A stretch of 64,000 nt of DNA from Burkholderia aenigmatica (GTDB lineage: Bacteria; Pseudomonadota; Gammaproteobacteria; Burkholderiales; Burkholderiaceae), in the NCBI RefSeq assembly GCF_902499175.1, contig NZ_CABVQC010000034.1, positions 26,199 through 90,198 on the forward strand, in the 5' to 3' direction. Below, piece by piece: positions 25,378 to 34,170 of the stretch. The notes below the pieces were generated by a model. The model was not told the DNA's origin, made no database searches, and saw nothing but the letters and a program-made list of their open reading frames with translations. Position 1 is the stretch's first letter, and every line of letters starts with the position of its first letter. The translations under genes were made by a program, and so were the position numbers.

Positions 25378-26286
25378 TCAGGCACGTGCGTCGTCCGCAG
25401 GGGTGCCGTGATGGCGCGCCACGTGCTGCGCGAGAAACTCGACGGCGGCGCGCACGCCGGGCAACTGGCCGCGCCGGTGCGGCATCAGCAGCGTCGTCGT
25501 GACGGTGCCGGCGCACCAGCCGGGCAACACGCACACGAGGGCACCGGACGCGAGCGCGGCGCCGGCGATCCAGTCGGGCAGGCACGCGATGCCGAGGCCG
25601 GCCGTCGCCGCCTGTAGCAGCAGCGTCGATTCGTCGGCCTGCAGGCGCAGGCGCGGCGTCACGTCGACGGTGTCGCCGCCGCGTTGCAGCCGCCACGGCT
25701 GCTGGCCTGGTTGCAGCCCGTCATGCTGCGCGAGATCGGCCGGCGCGTTCGGCGTGCCGGCACGCGCGAGATAGGCCGGTGACGCGACGGCGATAATCGG
25801 CGATGCCGCGAGCGGCCGTTGCACGAGCGCGGAATCGGGCAGCGGCGCGAAATGGCTGCGCACCGCGATGTCGAAGCCTTCCTGCGCGATGTCGACGAGG
25901 CGGTCGCTCGCGTGAATCTGCAACAGCAGCTTCGGGTGCGCGATCGCCAGCGCCGGCAGGCAGGGCGCGAGGATGTGCTGCGCGACCGGCACCGAGCTCG
26001 TGATCCGCACGACGCCGGCCGGCTCGGCGGCTTGCCGCAGCACCGCGTCGCGCGCACTTTCGGCCTCGATCACGGCCGCGCGGGCATGCTCGAAGAATTC
26101 GGTGCCGACCGGCGTGAGCCGGAAGCTGCGCGACGTGCGATGCACGAGCCGCGCGCCGAGCGTGCGCTCGAGCTCGGCAACGCGTTTGCTGACCGTCGAT
26201 TTCGGCAGGTTGAGCCGGCGCGCGGCGGCCGACATGCTGCCGGCGTCGACCGCCTGCACGAACAGGTAGAGATCGTTCAGGTTCAC
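25378..26286 (-). CDS. LysR family transcriptional regulator
   Basis: Regulator of 302 residues. The N-terminal helix-turn-helix (about 1-60, MNLNDLYLFVQAVDAGSMSA then LNLPKSTVSKRV) and the two-lobed effector domain (about 90-290) are complete. It is divergent from a glutathione S-transferase gene with a 106-base intergenic region that contains a short inverted repeat (GAAAC at 26305-26309, GTTTC at 26315-26319), so it most likely controls that gene. It also lies upstream of gudP in the same orientation, but a 206-base gap makes a link to glucarate use uncertain. Confidence 0.92.
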   Translation of the reverse strand: MNLNDLYLFVQAVDAGSMSAAARRLNLPKSTVSKRVAELERTLGARLVHRTSRSFRLTPVGTEFFEHARAAVIEAESARDAVLRQAAEPAGVVRITSSVPVAQHILAPCLPALAIAHPKLLLQIHASDRLVDIAQEGFDIAVRSHFAPLPDSALVQRPLAASPIIAVASPAYLARAGTPNAPADLAQHDGLQPGQQPWRLQRGGDTVDVTPRLRLQADESTLLLQAATAGLGIACLPDWIAGAALASGALVCVLPGWCAGTVTTTLLMPHRRGQLPGVRAAVEFLAQHVARHHGTPADDARA

Positions 26287-26392
26287 TTCCAGCGTCCATA
26301 TGGAGAAACGACGGGTTTCGATTTTAGCGGCTACTGCGCCATCGTTCGCCGTGGGAGCATGATCGCTCGTTCAACTTCTGCGGAATCTCCCG

Positions 26393-27124
26393 ATGTCTCC
26401 CATCCTTCTCTACGGCATTCCCGCCGGCTGCTCGTTCGGCTCGATCGTTGCGCTCGAATGGATCGGCCGCCCGTACCGGCTGTCGCGCATCTCGATGCCG
26501 GGCGCCGTGACGAGCGACGCGTTCCTCGCGCTGAACCCCGTCGCCGAGACCCCGGCGTTCGTGACCGCGAACGGCGACGTGCTGACCGAAAGCCTCGCGA
26601 TCCTCGGCCACATCGGTGCGCAGGCGCTCGACAGCGGCCTCGCGTTCCGCCAGGGCAGCGCAGATTTCGACCGGCTGAACCGGATGCTCGCGTGGCTGAA
26701 CACGACGTTCTTCAACGCGTTCGGTGCGCTCTGGTACGTGTACGAACACGACTCCGCGGGCACCGAGAAAGCGGCGTTGCAGGCGTACGGCCGCGGCAAG
26801 GTGCTGAAGGCGCACCGGCAGCTCGAGGCGATGCTCGAGCGCGGTGACGGCCCGTGGCTGCTGGGCGCACAGCGCACGCTGGTCGACGCGTACTTCGCCG
26901 GAATTGCGCGCTGGGCCGACTATCACGCGGTGTTCGAGCCCGAAGCGTTCCCGCGCATCGCCGCACTGCGTGCGCGGCTCGCCGACGATGCAGGCGTGCG
27001 GTTCGCGCAGGCGATCGAGGAAAACCTGCCGCTGCCGGCGTCGTCGTCGTTCGATGGGCATGTGTCGCTCGACGACGCGCTGGCAAGCGCGCGCGGCATC
27101 GCGATGCCGGCCAGGGCGATCTGA
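26393..27124 (+). CDS. Glutathione S-transferase family protein
   Basis: Predicted detoxification enzyme of 243 residues. The N-terminal thioredoxin-like domain (about 3-82) has the usual cis-Pro segment (VAETPAFV) and the glutathione-binding ESLAIL motif; the helical domain covers about 90-210. The catalytic-loop residues YGIPAGCSFGS include Cys and Ser, but which acts on glutathione is unclear. The substrate is unknown. It is divergent from a LysR regulator gene, the classical arrangement for an inducible detoxification gene. Confidence 0.88.
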   Translation: MSPILLYGIPAGCSFGSIVALEWIGRPYRLSRISMPGAVTSDAFLALNPVAETPAFVTANGDVLTESLAILGHIGAQALDSGLAFRQGSADFDRLNRMLAWLNTTFFNAFGALWYVYEHDSAGTEKAALQAYGRGKVLKAHRQLEAMLERGDGPWLLGAQRTLVDAYFAGIARWADYHAVFEPEAFPRIAALRARLADDAGVRFAQAIEENLPLPASSSFDGHVSLDDALASARGIAMPARAI

Positions 27125-27170
27125 CCGGCGTCGTGCTCGCCCGAAGGATGGATCGCCCCGACGACAAATT

Positions 27171-27213
27171 TTACCCGGATAATATTGACATCCCATTTAT
27201 ACCCGGATAAAAA
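27171..27213 (+). promoter_or_regulatory. Promoter with two ACCCGGATAA operator-like boxes
   Basis: TTGACA (27185-27190) and TAAAAA (27208-27213) are separated by 17 bases, a good sigma70 promoter for the DUF2239-carotenoid oxygenase pair. ACCCGGATAA occurs twice as a direct repeat (27173-27182 and 27201-27210), 28 bases apart, flanking the -35 and overlapping the -10. Binding there would block polymerase; the regulator is unknown. Confidence 0.65.
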
Positions 27214-27246
27214 TAGCGTCATTCCGATTCCAGCCTGCGGGCGACC

Positions 27247-27876
27247 ATGATGACCACCACCACACTGCTTCCTTCCTATACGGCGTTCGACGGCCACCGG
27301 CGGCTCGCGTCGGGCCCGCTCGCGACGGTCGCGCTTGCGGTCCGGCAGGCGGCCGGCGATGCGATGACCGGCACGATCCTGATCTTCGACGATGCGACGG
27401 GCCGCTCGATCGACCTCGACCTGCGCGGCACGGCGGACGAGATCCGCGCGCGCTACGCGCCGCCGTCGGGCGATGCCCCCGGCGGCGCCGGCGAGCCGGC
27501 CGGCGCGGGCGAACAGCGCGGCCGTGGCCGGCCGAAGCTCGGCGTCGTGTCGCGCGAGGTCACGCTGCTGCCGCGTCACTGGGATTGGCTGGCCGCGCAG
27601 CCGGGCGGTGCGTCCGTCGCGTTGCGCAAGCTCGTCGAGGACGCACGGCGCACGCATGCGGCGGCCGATCGTCTCCGCGATGCGCAGGCGCGCGCGTACC
27701 ACTTCATGTCGGCGATGGCGGGCGATCTGCCCGGTTTCGAGGAGGCCGCGCGCGCGCTGTATGCAAACGACCCGGCGCGGCTCGCCGAGCTGGTCGCCGG
27801 CTGGCCGGACGACGTGCGCGACCATGCGCTCGCACTGGCGCGCGGCGATCTGCCGCCGTCCACCGAAGACTGCTGA
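27247..27876 (+). CDS. DUF2239 family protein
   Basis: Protein of 209 residues recognised as DUF2239; no biochemical function is established. The N-terminal part (about 1-75) is a small alpha/beta unit (ILIFDDATGRSIDLDLRGT), followed by a Gly/Ala-rich linker. The conserved C-terminal block (GRPKLGVVSREVTLLPRHWDWLAAQ, then LRKLVEDARR) reads like a helix-turn-helix or RHH-type DNA-associated module. An adjacent second ATG at 27250 is possible. The stop lies 18 bases before the carotenoid oxygenase start, so they are one operon under the ACCCGGATAA boxes. Confidence 0.8.
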   Translation: MMTTTTLLPSYTAFDGHRRLASGPLATVALAVRQAAGDAMTGTILIFDDATGRSIDLDLRGTADEIRARYAPPSGDAPGGAGEPAGAGEQRGRGRPKLGVVSREVTLLPRHWDWLAAQPGGASVALRKLVEDARRTHAAADRLRDAQARAYHFMSAMAGDLPGFEEAARALYANDPARLAELVAGWPDDVRDHALALARGDLPPSTEDC

Positions 27877-27893
27877 CAGGAGCATCGAAAGCA

Positions 27894-29225
27894 ATGACCG
27901 TATTCGATCTGAACCGCGGCGCGGCCGCGCCGGTTGCCGACGAAGTCGATCTCGTCGACCTGCGCGTGACCGGCACCGTCCCGCACGAACTCGACGGCGC
28001 GTTGCTGCGCAACGGCCCGAACCCGCCGGGCGGCCGCTTCGAAGGGAACGATATGCTGTCGTGGTGGCCGGAAGCCGCGATGCTGCACGCGATCGCGTTC
28101 GAAGGCGGCCGCGCGACCGGCTACCGGAACCGCTGGGCACGTACGCAGCGCTGGGCCGCCGTGCATGCGCCGGGAGAGGCGCCGCAACTGCCCGACACCA
28201 ATCCGAACGTGAGCGTGCTGCAGCATGCGGGCGAATTGCTCGCGCTGTCGGAGGGCGGCGCGCCGTTTGCGATCACGTCGGGGCTCGATTCGCTCGGCGT
28301 GTCGGCGCGGCACGCGGGCTTCGGTGGCGGGATGACCGCGCATCCGAAGGTCGATCCGGTCACGGGCGAGCTGATCGCGTTTCGCGCGGACTGGCGTGCG
28401 CCGTGGCTGCGCTATGGCGTCGCCGACGCGCAGGGCGTGCAGCGCGTCGATATCGAGATCGAGCTGAGTGCGCCGTCGATGATGCACGACCTCGCGATCA
28501 CCGAAACCCGCAGCTTGTTGCTCGACCTGAATGTCGGCTATGACTTCTCGCTGCTGAAGCAGGGCCACCGGATGCCGCTGCGCTGGCACGACGACCGGCC
28601 CGCGCGTATCGGCGTGCTCCCGCGCCACGGTGGCGCGGTGCGCTGGTTCGGTGTCGAGCCGTGCTTCATCCTGCACGTCGTGAACGCGTACGACTGCGAT
28701 GCGTCCTGCATCGTGCTCGACGCGGTGCGCTATCCGTCGTTCCTGCGGCTCGATGCAGCCACGGGCCGCTTCGCGGACAACCCGGTCGGCGAGCTGTGGC
28801 GCTACGTGATCGATACGGCGAACGGGCTGATCGACGAAGGGCCGCTCGCCGACGGCGGCATCGAGATGCCGCGCATCAACGAAAGCAGGACGGGGCGCCG
28901 CTACCGCTACCTGTATGCGCTCGAGCAGCCGAACAACGCGGAAATGCGCGGCGTGATGCGCTTCGACCACGCGAGCGGCACGACGACGCGCTACGCGGTG
29001 CCGCCCGGCGACCAGAACAGCGAGCCGGTGTTCGTGCCGCGCCCGGGCGGCGTCGACGAGGACGACGGCTGGCTGCTGGTGATGGTCTACCGCGCGGCGA
29101 CGGATACGAGCGACGTGGTGATCCTCGATGCGCGCGCGATCGACGCGGGGCCGGTCGCGACCGTGCACCTGCCGCGCCGTGTGCCGGCCGGGTTCCACGG
29201 CGCATGGGTGCCGCGCGAACGCTGA
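27894..29225 (+). CDS. Carotenoid oxygenase family protein (retinal pigment epithelium/CCD fold)
   Basis: Non-haem iron dioxygenase of 443 residues that cleaves a C=C bond in carotenoids, apocarotenoids or stilbene/lignin-type aromatics. The start LRNGPNPP is the family hallmark. The four iron-binding histidines can be placed in GGGMTAHPKVDP, PSMMHDLAI, CFILHVVNAYD and the C-terminal GFHGAWVP. Since the host is not known for making carotenoids and no crt genes are nearby, a stilbenoid or lignostilbene-like substrate is more plausible; that is inference. The ATG at 27894 follows CAGGAG. It converges with the ABC operon 16 bases away. Confidence 0.88.
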   Translation: MTVFDLNRGAAAPVADEVDLVDLRVTGTVPHELDGALLRNGPNPPGGRFEGNDMLSWWPEAAMLHAIAFEGGRATGYRNRWARTQRWAAVHAPGEAPQLPDTNPNVSVLQHAGELLALSEGGAPFAITSGLDSLGVSARHAGFGGGMTAHPKVDPVTGELIAFRADWRAPWLRYGVADAQGVQRVDIEIELSAPSMMHDLAITETRSLLLDLNVGYDFSLLKQGHRMPLRWHDDRPARIGVLPRHGGAVRWFGVEPCFILHVVNAYDCDASCIVLDAVRYPSFLRLDAATGRFADNPVGELWRYVIDTANGLIDEGPLADGGIEMPRINESRTGRRYRYLYALEQPNNAEMRGVMRFDHASGTTTRYAVPPGDQNSEPVFVPRPGGVDEDDGWLLVMVYRAATDTSDVVILDARAIDAGPVATVHLPRRVPAGFHGAWVPRER

Positions 29226-29241
29226 ACGGAGGGGCCGCGCG

Positions 29242-30408
29242 TCACTGCGCGCGCAGCGCGTCGACAATCTTCAGGCGCGCGGCGCGCATTGCCGGCAGGA
29301 ACCCGCCGACGAGCCCCATCACCAGCGAGAACAGCAGCGTCTTCACGACGATCGCGGGCGTCAGCACGAAGCGGAACGACAGGTCCGAGAAGGTCTGGAA
29401 GTTGGTCGTCGAGAACGATGCGAACTGCATCAGCGACGCGCATGCGAGCCCCGCGACGCCGCCGACGAAGCCGAGCAGCAGCGCTTCCAGCAGGAACGCG
29501 GCGAGCACGTTCGTGCGCTTGAAGCCGAGCGCGCGCAGCGTGCCGATCTCGGCGACGCGGTTCGCGACCGACGCATACATCGTGATCATCGCGCCGATCA
29601 TCGCGGCGATCGAGAAGATCGTCGACAGCGTGATGCCGAGGATGTTGATGAACTTCGACAGCGCCTTCGACTGGTCGCCGTAGAAGGTCTGTTCGCGTTT
29701 CGCCTCGTCGGTGAGGCGCGGGTCGACGTCGATGTCGGCCTTGAAGCGCGCGAAGCCGTCGGCGCTCGGGATGCGCAGCACCATCGACGAATAGCTGGTG
29801 CGCCGGAACGACTGCATCAGCTGGTCGACGTCGCCCCAGATCTCCGAATCGAAGCCGCTGCCGCCCGCGTCGAAGATGCCGACGATGGTCCAGTCGCGCT
29901 GCGCGAAATGCAGGCTGTCGCCGAGCTGCGTGCCGCTGAACCCTTTCGCGATCGCGCTGCCGACGATGATTTCCGACGAGCCGGGCGTGAACAGGCGGCC
30001 GGCGGTGAGTTTCACGTGCGGGCGCAGCGCGAGGCCGGCCGGCGATACGCCGCGGATCACGACGTTCGACGGCTTGCCGGTCGACGTCTTCACCAGCGAG
30101 ATCAGCACGACCGCTTCCTTCGACACGAGCGGCCGGCCGTCGGGGCCGAGCGCGACGGCCGGGTGCATCTCGAGCGCGTTGGCCTGCTGGTGGTCGATCG
30201 AACTCTGGATCTCGGTTTCGGCGCCCTTGCGGATCACCACCGCGTTGTCGGGTTCGCCGGTCGACACGAGCGTCTTCGTGAGCCCCGCGTCGAGCATCTG
30301 CACCGTCGCGAACACGAAGATCACGAGCGCCATCCCGCCGGCGGTCAGCGCGGTGGTGAGCCGCCGGGTCCACAGGTTGCGCGCGATGTAGTTGAGCGGG
30401 ATCGCCAT
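29242..30408 (-). CDS. ABC transporter permease, MacB/FtsX-like (second permease)
   Basis: Inner-membrane permease of 388 residues with the MacB-type layout: one transmembrane helix near the N terminus (about 15-40), a large periplasmic domain (about 45-255) and three helices in the C-terminal third (about 265-380) that form the FtsX domain (SIAAMIGAMITMYASVANRVAEIGTLRALGFKR). Such proteins are mechanotransmitters for export or lipoprotein release rather than channels. The gene is last of four in an adaptor-ATPase-permease-permease operon and starts 3 bases after the preceding stop. Confidence 0.88.
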   Translation of the reverse strand: MAIPLNYIARNLWTRRLTTALTAGGMALVIFVFATVQMLDAGLTKTLVSTGEPDNAVVIRKGAETEIQSSIDHQQANALEMHPAVALGPDGRPLVSKEAVVLISLVKTSTGKPSNVVIRGVSPAGLALRPHVKLTAGRLFTPGSSEIIVGSAIAKGFSGTQLGDSLHFAQRDWTIVGIFDAGGSGFDSEIWGDVDQLMQSFRRTSYSSMVLRIPSADGFARFKADIDVDPRLTDEAKREQTFYGDQSKALSKFINILGITLSTIFSIAAMIGAMITMYASVANRVAEIGTLRALGFKRTNVLAAFLLEALLLGFVGGVAGLACASLMQFASFSTTNFQTFSDLSFRFVLTPAIVVKTLLFSLVMGLVGGFLPAMRAARLKIVDALRAQ

Positions 30409-30411
30409 GGT

Positions 30412-31566
30412 CTAGCCGATCGCCCGCAGGCCTTCGACGACCCGCACGCGCGCCGCCTGCCACGCCGGCACGATCGCCGCCGCGAAGCCGACCGCGACCG
30501 AGCACGCGGCCTGCAGCATGACCGTTTCGGTCGACACCTTGAACACCGGGAAGATGCCGCCGGCCGCCTGCTTGAACAGGCTGGCGGCGGGCGGCGTCGC
30601 GAGGATCCCGAGCCCGCCGCCGGCCACCGCGATCACGACCGATTCGCCGAACACGATCAGCGCGAGGAACCCGGGGCCGAAGCCGAGCGCCTTCAGCGTT
30701 GCGTATTCGGCCGTGCGTTCGCGCGCGCTCATCGCCATCGCGTTGGCCATCACGGCCATGATGATCAGGATCACGACGTACGACACGAGACGGATCGCCG
30801 CGATGATCTGGTTCGACATCGCAACGAAGCCGAGCTGGAACGCCTGCTCGGTCTCGGTCAGCGTTTCGGCGAGCGAGTTCTTGAACACCGCGTCGACGTT
30901 GCGCGCGATCGATGCGCCGTCGTCGGGGTTCGCGACGCCGAGCACGAATACGCCGACCTGGTCGGCCTGCTTCGGCGTGCGCTGGCGCACCGTCTCGTTC
31001 AGGTAGTCCCAGTGGAACACCAGCTGGCGTGTGATCGTCGAGTCGTCGCGACCGTCGAGGATCCCGCGCACGACGAAATCCCACGTGCCGGGATAGATCG
31101 TGCCCTTGAGCGGGATCACGTCGCCGATCTTGAAGCCGAATTGCGTGGCGAGCTGGCGGCCGACGAGGCAGCCGCGGCGGTCGCGGTTGTAGTCGGCGCG
31201 CTGCTGCGCCGGGATGATGAATTCCGGATACAGGTCGAGATAGTTGTCCGACACCGCGAAGCTCGCGAAGAAGTTCTTCGGGTCGCGGTAGATGCCGCCG
31301 AACCAGTTCGAGCGGACCACGGCCGTCACGCCGTCGACGCCTCGGATCCGGTTCTCGTAGCTCACGGGCAGCGGAAACACGAGCGAGATCGCGTTGCGCG
31401 TGACGAGCCGCCCGCTGGACGCGGCTGCCGCGCCCGCGTACCACGCGTCGACCACGGTGTGCAGCAGCCCGAACGCCAGTACCGCGATGGTCAGCCCGAG
31501 CACGGTCAGCAGCGTGCGCAGCCGGTGCCGCAGCGCATTGCGCGCGATCAGCTTCAGCACGTACAT
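30412..31566 (-). CDS. ABC transporter permease, MacB/FtsX-like (first permease)
   Basis: Inner-membrane permease of 384 residues with the same architecture as its downstream paralogue: N-terminal helix (LLTVLGLTIAVLAFGLLHTVV), periplasmic domain and a C-terminal FtsX domain including RERTAEYATLKALGFGPGFLALIVFGES. The two permeases probably form a heterodimer energised by the ATPase encoded 21 bases upstream. The sequence divergence between the two suggests an old duplication. Confidence 0.88.
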   Translation of the reverse strand: MYVLKLIARNALRHRLRTLLTVLGLTIAVLAFGLLHTVVDAWYAGAAAASSGRLVTRNAISLVFPLPVSYENRIRGVDGVTAVVRSNWFGGIYRDPKNFFASFAVSDNYLDLYPEFIIPAQQRADYNRDRRGCLVGRQLATQFGFKIGDVIPLKGTIYPGTWDFVVRGILDGRDDSTITRQLVFHWDYLNETVRQRTPKQADQVGVFVLGVANPDDGASIARNVDAVFKNSLAETLTETEQAFQLGFVAMSNQIIAAIRLVSYVVILIIMAVMANAMAMSARERTAEYATLKALGFGPGFLALIVFGESVVIAVAGGGLGILATPPAASLFKQAAGGIFPVFKVSTETVMLQAACSVAVGFAAAIVPAWQAARVRVVEGLRAIG

Positions 31567-31587
31567 CGCGCGCGCTCCCGCAGCCGG

Positions 31588-32286
31588 TCAGCCGGCGTGC
31601 CCATCGATCAGTTCCCCTTTTTCCAGATGCACGAGCGAGCGCGCGGCGCCGGCCGCGTGCGCGTCGTGGGTCACCATGATGATCGTCTTGCCGAGCTCGG
31701 CGTTCATCCGCTGCAGCATCGCGAGCACGTCGGTGGCCGACGCGCGGTCGAGGTCGCCGGTCGGCTCGTCGGCGACGATCAGCACCGGATCGGTGATCAG
31801 CGCGCGCGCGATCGCGACGCGCTGCTGCTGGCCGCCCGACAGCTCGGACGGGTAGTGGCTCGTCCGGTCGCCGAGGTTCACCATGTCGAGCACGAGTTCG
31901 ACGCGCTCGCGCCGCTCGCGGCGCGACAGGTGCGTGAGCATCAGCGGCAGCTCGACGTTCTCGAACGCGGTGAGCACCGGCATCAGGTTGTAGAACTGGA
32001 AGATGAAGCCGACGTTCGCCGCGCGCCATTCGGCCAACTGCGCCTCCGCGAGCAGCGAGATGTCGAGTCCGCCCACGCGCAGCTCGCCGCTGTCGGGCCG
32101 GTCGATGCCGGCCACCAGGTTGAGCAGCGTGCTCTTGCCGGAGCCGGACGGCCCCATCAGTGCGACGAAGTCGCCTTCGCCGATATCGAGCGTGATGTCG
32201 GTCAGCACGGGCACGATCTGGTTGCCGCGCCGGTACGACTTCGCGACGTGGCTGAGCTCGACGAGGGGTGACGGGGCGTCGTTCAC
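31588..32286 (-). CDS. ABC transporter ATP-binding protein, MacB/LolD type
   Basis: Cytoplasmic ATPase of 232 residues, normal for this subfamily. Walker A is GPSGSGKST (about 42-50), the signature is LSGGQQQRVAIARAL, Walker B is VLIVADEPTGDLD and the switch histidine follows in VTHDAHA. It powers the two FtsX-type permeases encoded immediately downstream, and the adaptor gene lies 7 bases upstream, so the operon encodes a tripartite exporter lacking only an outer-membrane channel. Confidence 0.94.
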   Translation of the reverse strand: MNDAPSPLVELSHVAKSYRRGNQIVPVLTDITLDIGEGDFVALMGPSGSGKSTLLNLVAGIDRPDSGELRVGGLDISLLAEAQLAEWRAANVGFIFQFYNLMPVLTAFENVELPLMLTHLSRRERRERVELVLDMVNLGDRTSHYPSELSGGQQQRVAIARALITDPVLIVADEPTGDLDRASATDVLAMLQRMNAELGKTIIMVTHDAHAAGAARSLVHLEKGELIDGHAG

Positions 32287-32293
32287 GCGCGCG

Positions 32294-33499
32294 CTACTTC
32301 TTCGCGACGGTCACTTTCGCGCCGTCCTTCAGCTTCGCGCCCGGCGCGAGCACGACCGAGTCGCCGGGCTTCACGCCGCGGATCGCGACGAGTTCGCCGA
32401 TCCGCAGGCCGGCCGTCACGGCCGTCGCGTGCACGGTGTCGTCCTTCACGACGAACACGACCGGCCGGCCGTCGCGCTCGACGACCGCGCTCGCCTGCAC
32501 GGCCGTCACGGGCTGCCGGTCCTGCACCGACACGGGCTTCGACAGGAACGCGATCTTCGCGCTCATGTCGGGCAGCACGCGGTCGTCGCGGTCGACGAAG
32601 CGCACCTTCACGAGCACGGTGGCCTTCGAGCGATCGACGGTCGGCACGATGCGCGACACGCGGCCCGCGAAGCGCGTGTCGGGCAGCGCGTCGAGCTGGA
32701 TCTCGCACGGCTGCTCGGCGCGGATCTTTGCGATATTCGATTCGGCGACGTCGGCCTCGACCTCGAGCGTGTCCATGTCGGCGATCGTCACGACGGCGCC
32801 CTTGCTGTCCGACGCGGACGAGAACGGCGTGATGTTGTCGCCGACGTTCGCGTGCTTCGCGAGCACGATGCCGTCGAACGGCGCGCGGATCACCGTCTGG
32901 TCGACCGCGACCTGCGCGGCCTGCGCGTTGGCCTCGGCGGACGCGATCGCAGCCTGGTCGCTGTTGACCGACGCGCGCGCCTTGTTCACGCGGGCCGTGT
33001 CGGTGTCGAGCTGCGCGGCCGGCACGGCGCCCTTCGGCGCGAGTACCGAGGTGCGGCGCAACGCGATCTCGGCGTCCTTCAGTTCGGCCTGCTCGACGCC
33101 GAGGTTGGCACGGGCGACCTTCACCTGCGCGAGCGCCTGCGCCAGCGAGGCCTCGACGTCGCGGCTTTCGAGGCGCGCGATGATCTCGTCCTTCTTCACG
33201 CGCGTGCCTTCGAGCACGCCGAGCCATTCGACGCGCCCCTGGCCCTTCGACGCGACCGCGGCCTTGCGCTGCGGCACGACGTAGCCGGTCGCATTGAGTT
33301 GCGTGTCGTTCTGGTACGGGTAGGCGGACGTGACGGTCGTGGTTTCGACCGCCGGCCGGCCGGTCAGCGCGAGGCCGGCGGCGATCGCGACGATGACGAC
33401 CGCGGCGGCGACCGCATAGCGCAGCCACCGGTGCCGGCGGGGCGCCGGTGCGAGCGGACGCCGGTCGATCTTCAGTTTGTCCAGATTGTGATCGGGCAA
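32294..33499 (-). CDS. Periplasmic adaptor (HlyD/MacA-like) of the ABC exporter
   Basis: Membrane-fusion protein of about 401 residues that links the inner-membrane ABC complex to an outer-membrane channel. An N-terminal transmembrane anchor lies near residues 30-50 (RYAVAAAVVIVAIAAGLAL). It is followed by the barrel-sandwich half-motifs (VASKGQGRVEWLGVLEGTRVKKDEIIARLES and its partner APFDGIVLAKHANVGDNITP), a coiled-coil hairpin of Ala/Gln/Lys heptads, and beta-barrel and membrane-proximal domains. No ATG fits well; I propose the TTG at 33497-33499 (LPDHNLDKLKIDRR), which has GAGG upstream. A longer ATG-initiated frame from 33697 would add 66 low-complexity residues. Confidence 0.82.
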   Translation of the reverse strand: MPDHNLDKLKIDRRPLAPAPRRHRWLRYAVAAAVVIVAIAAGLALTGRPAVETTTVTSAYPYQNDTQLNATGYVVPQRKAAVASKGQGRVEWLGVLEGTRVKKDEIIARLESRDVEASLAQALAQVKVARANLGVEQAELKDAEIALRRTSVLAPKGAVPAAQLDTDTARVNKARASVNSDQAAIASAEANAQAAQVAVDQTVIRAPFDGIVLAKHANVGDNITPFSSASDSKGAVVTIADMDTLEVEADVAESNIAKIRAEQPCEIQLDALPDTRFAGRVSRIVPTVDRSKATVLVKVRFVDRDDRVLPDMSAKIAFLSKPVSVQDRQPVTAVQASAVVERDGRPVVFVVKDDTVHATAVTAGLRIGELVAIRGVKPGDSVVLAPGAKLKDGAKVTVAKK

Positions 33500-33859
33500 T
33501 TTGAGCGCCTCGAGACGGCGGCGGTCTGGTGACCGGCCGCGATCCGGTTTCCGGGGAAAGGGACGGATGGACGCCAGTATAAGCGCCGCCCCGATGGCGT
33601 GCGAGCAGGTTTGCGGCGCCGCCGCGGCGGCGGCCGGACCGGTCGCCGGCACGGGAACACGCGTGCGCCCCCGGGGAAACCCGAGGGGCGCAAGCAACGT
33701 GTCAACTTGCCGCGAACGCGGTGCGTTATGGAACCAGTGCGTCAGGTTTTGTCGCGACGGAACGGCGAAAGCCGGCCTCGCGGCCTGGGGCTCCGATGCG
33801 AATGCCTCGCATCTTTACTTACCGGTACGTTTGATTTTTTCTCCGCTAAAGGAAGAACA
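33500..33859. other. Intergenic region between adaptor and small secreted protein genes
   Basis: This 360-base divergent region holds no gene I can support. A GNRA-capped hairpin is at 33665-33692 (GCGCCCC/GGGGCGC arms around GGG-GAAA-CCC). AAAGGAAGAAC before 33860 is the ribosome-binding site of the next gene. No clear promoter was assigned in either direction. Confidence 0.45.
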
Positions 33860-34093
33860 ATGAAGAAGACGCTCGCTTCGATCATCGCCGCAGCATTCGC
33901 ACTCGCATCGGTTTCGGCATTCGCACAGGCGTCCGCGCCGGCAGCCGACACGTCGGCAGCAGCTCCGGCACCGGCCAAGAAGGATCACAGCAAGCCGAAG
34001 CACCAGCTGAAGCACCACGGTTCGGCCAAGGGCAAGGCGAAGGCCGCCGCTGCATCGGCAGCCGGTACGAACGACGCAGGCGCAGCAAACTAA
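33860..34093 (+). CDS. Small secreted Ala/Lys/His-rich protein
   Basis: Protein of 77 residues with a clear Sec signal peptide (MKKTLASIIAAAFALASVSAFAQA, cleavage near 23). The mature part is low-complexity and basic: APAPAKKDHSKPKHQLKHHGSAKGKAKAAAAS. It resembles acid-shock or proteobacterial histone-like secreted repeats in composition only; I assign no function. A good ribosome-binding site and a strong terminator immediately after it support a real single-gene unit. The His/Lys content could bind metals or polyanions, which is speculation. Confidence 0.75.
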   Translation: MKKTLASIIAAAFALASVSAFAQASAPAADTSAAAPAPAKKDHSKPKHQLKHHGSAKGKAKAAAASAAGTNDAGAAN

Positions 34094-34135
34094 GCGCTTC
34101 GCCCGGGGCCGGCACCGCCGGCCGCCAGTCGCGAG

Positions 34136-34170
34136 ACCCCGCATGTTCACGCATGCGGGGTTTTGTTTTT
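34136..34170 (+). terminator. Terminator of the small secreted protein gene
   Basis: Stem ACCCCGCATG / CATGCGGGGT with a six-base loop, followed by TTTGTTTTTT. It abuts the stop codon of the convergent Mut7-C gene. Confidence 0.9.

Noticed and set aside
29128..32271. A 1047-codon plus-strand open frame across the ABC operon
   Set aside because: Antisense shadow; its composition is Arg/His/Asp-rich without motifs and it spans four genes with unmistakable ABC-exporter features.
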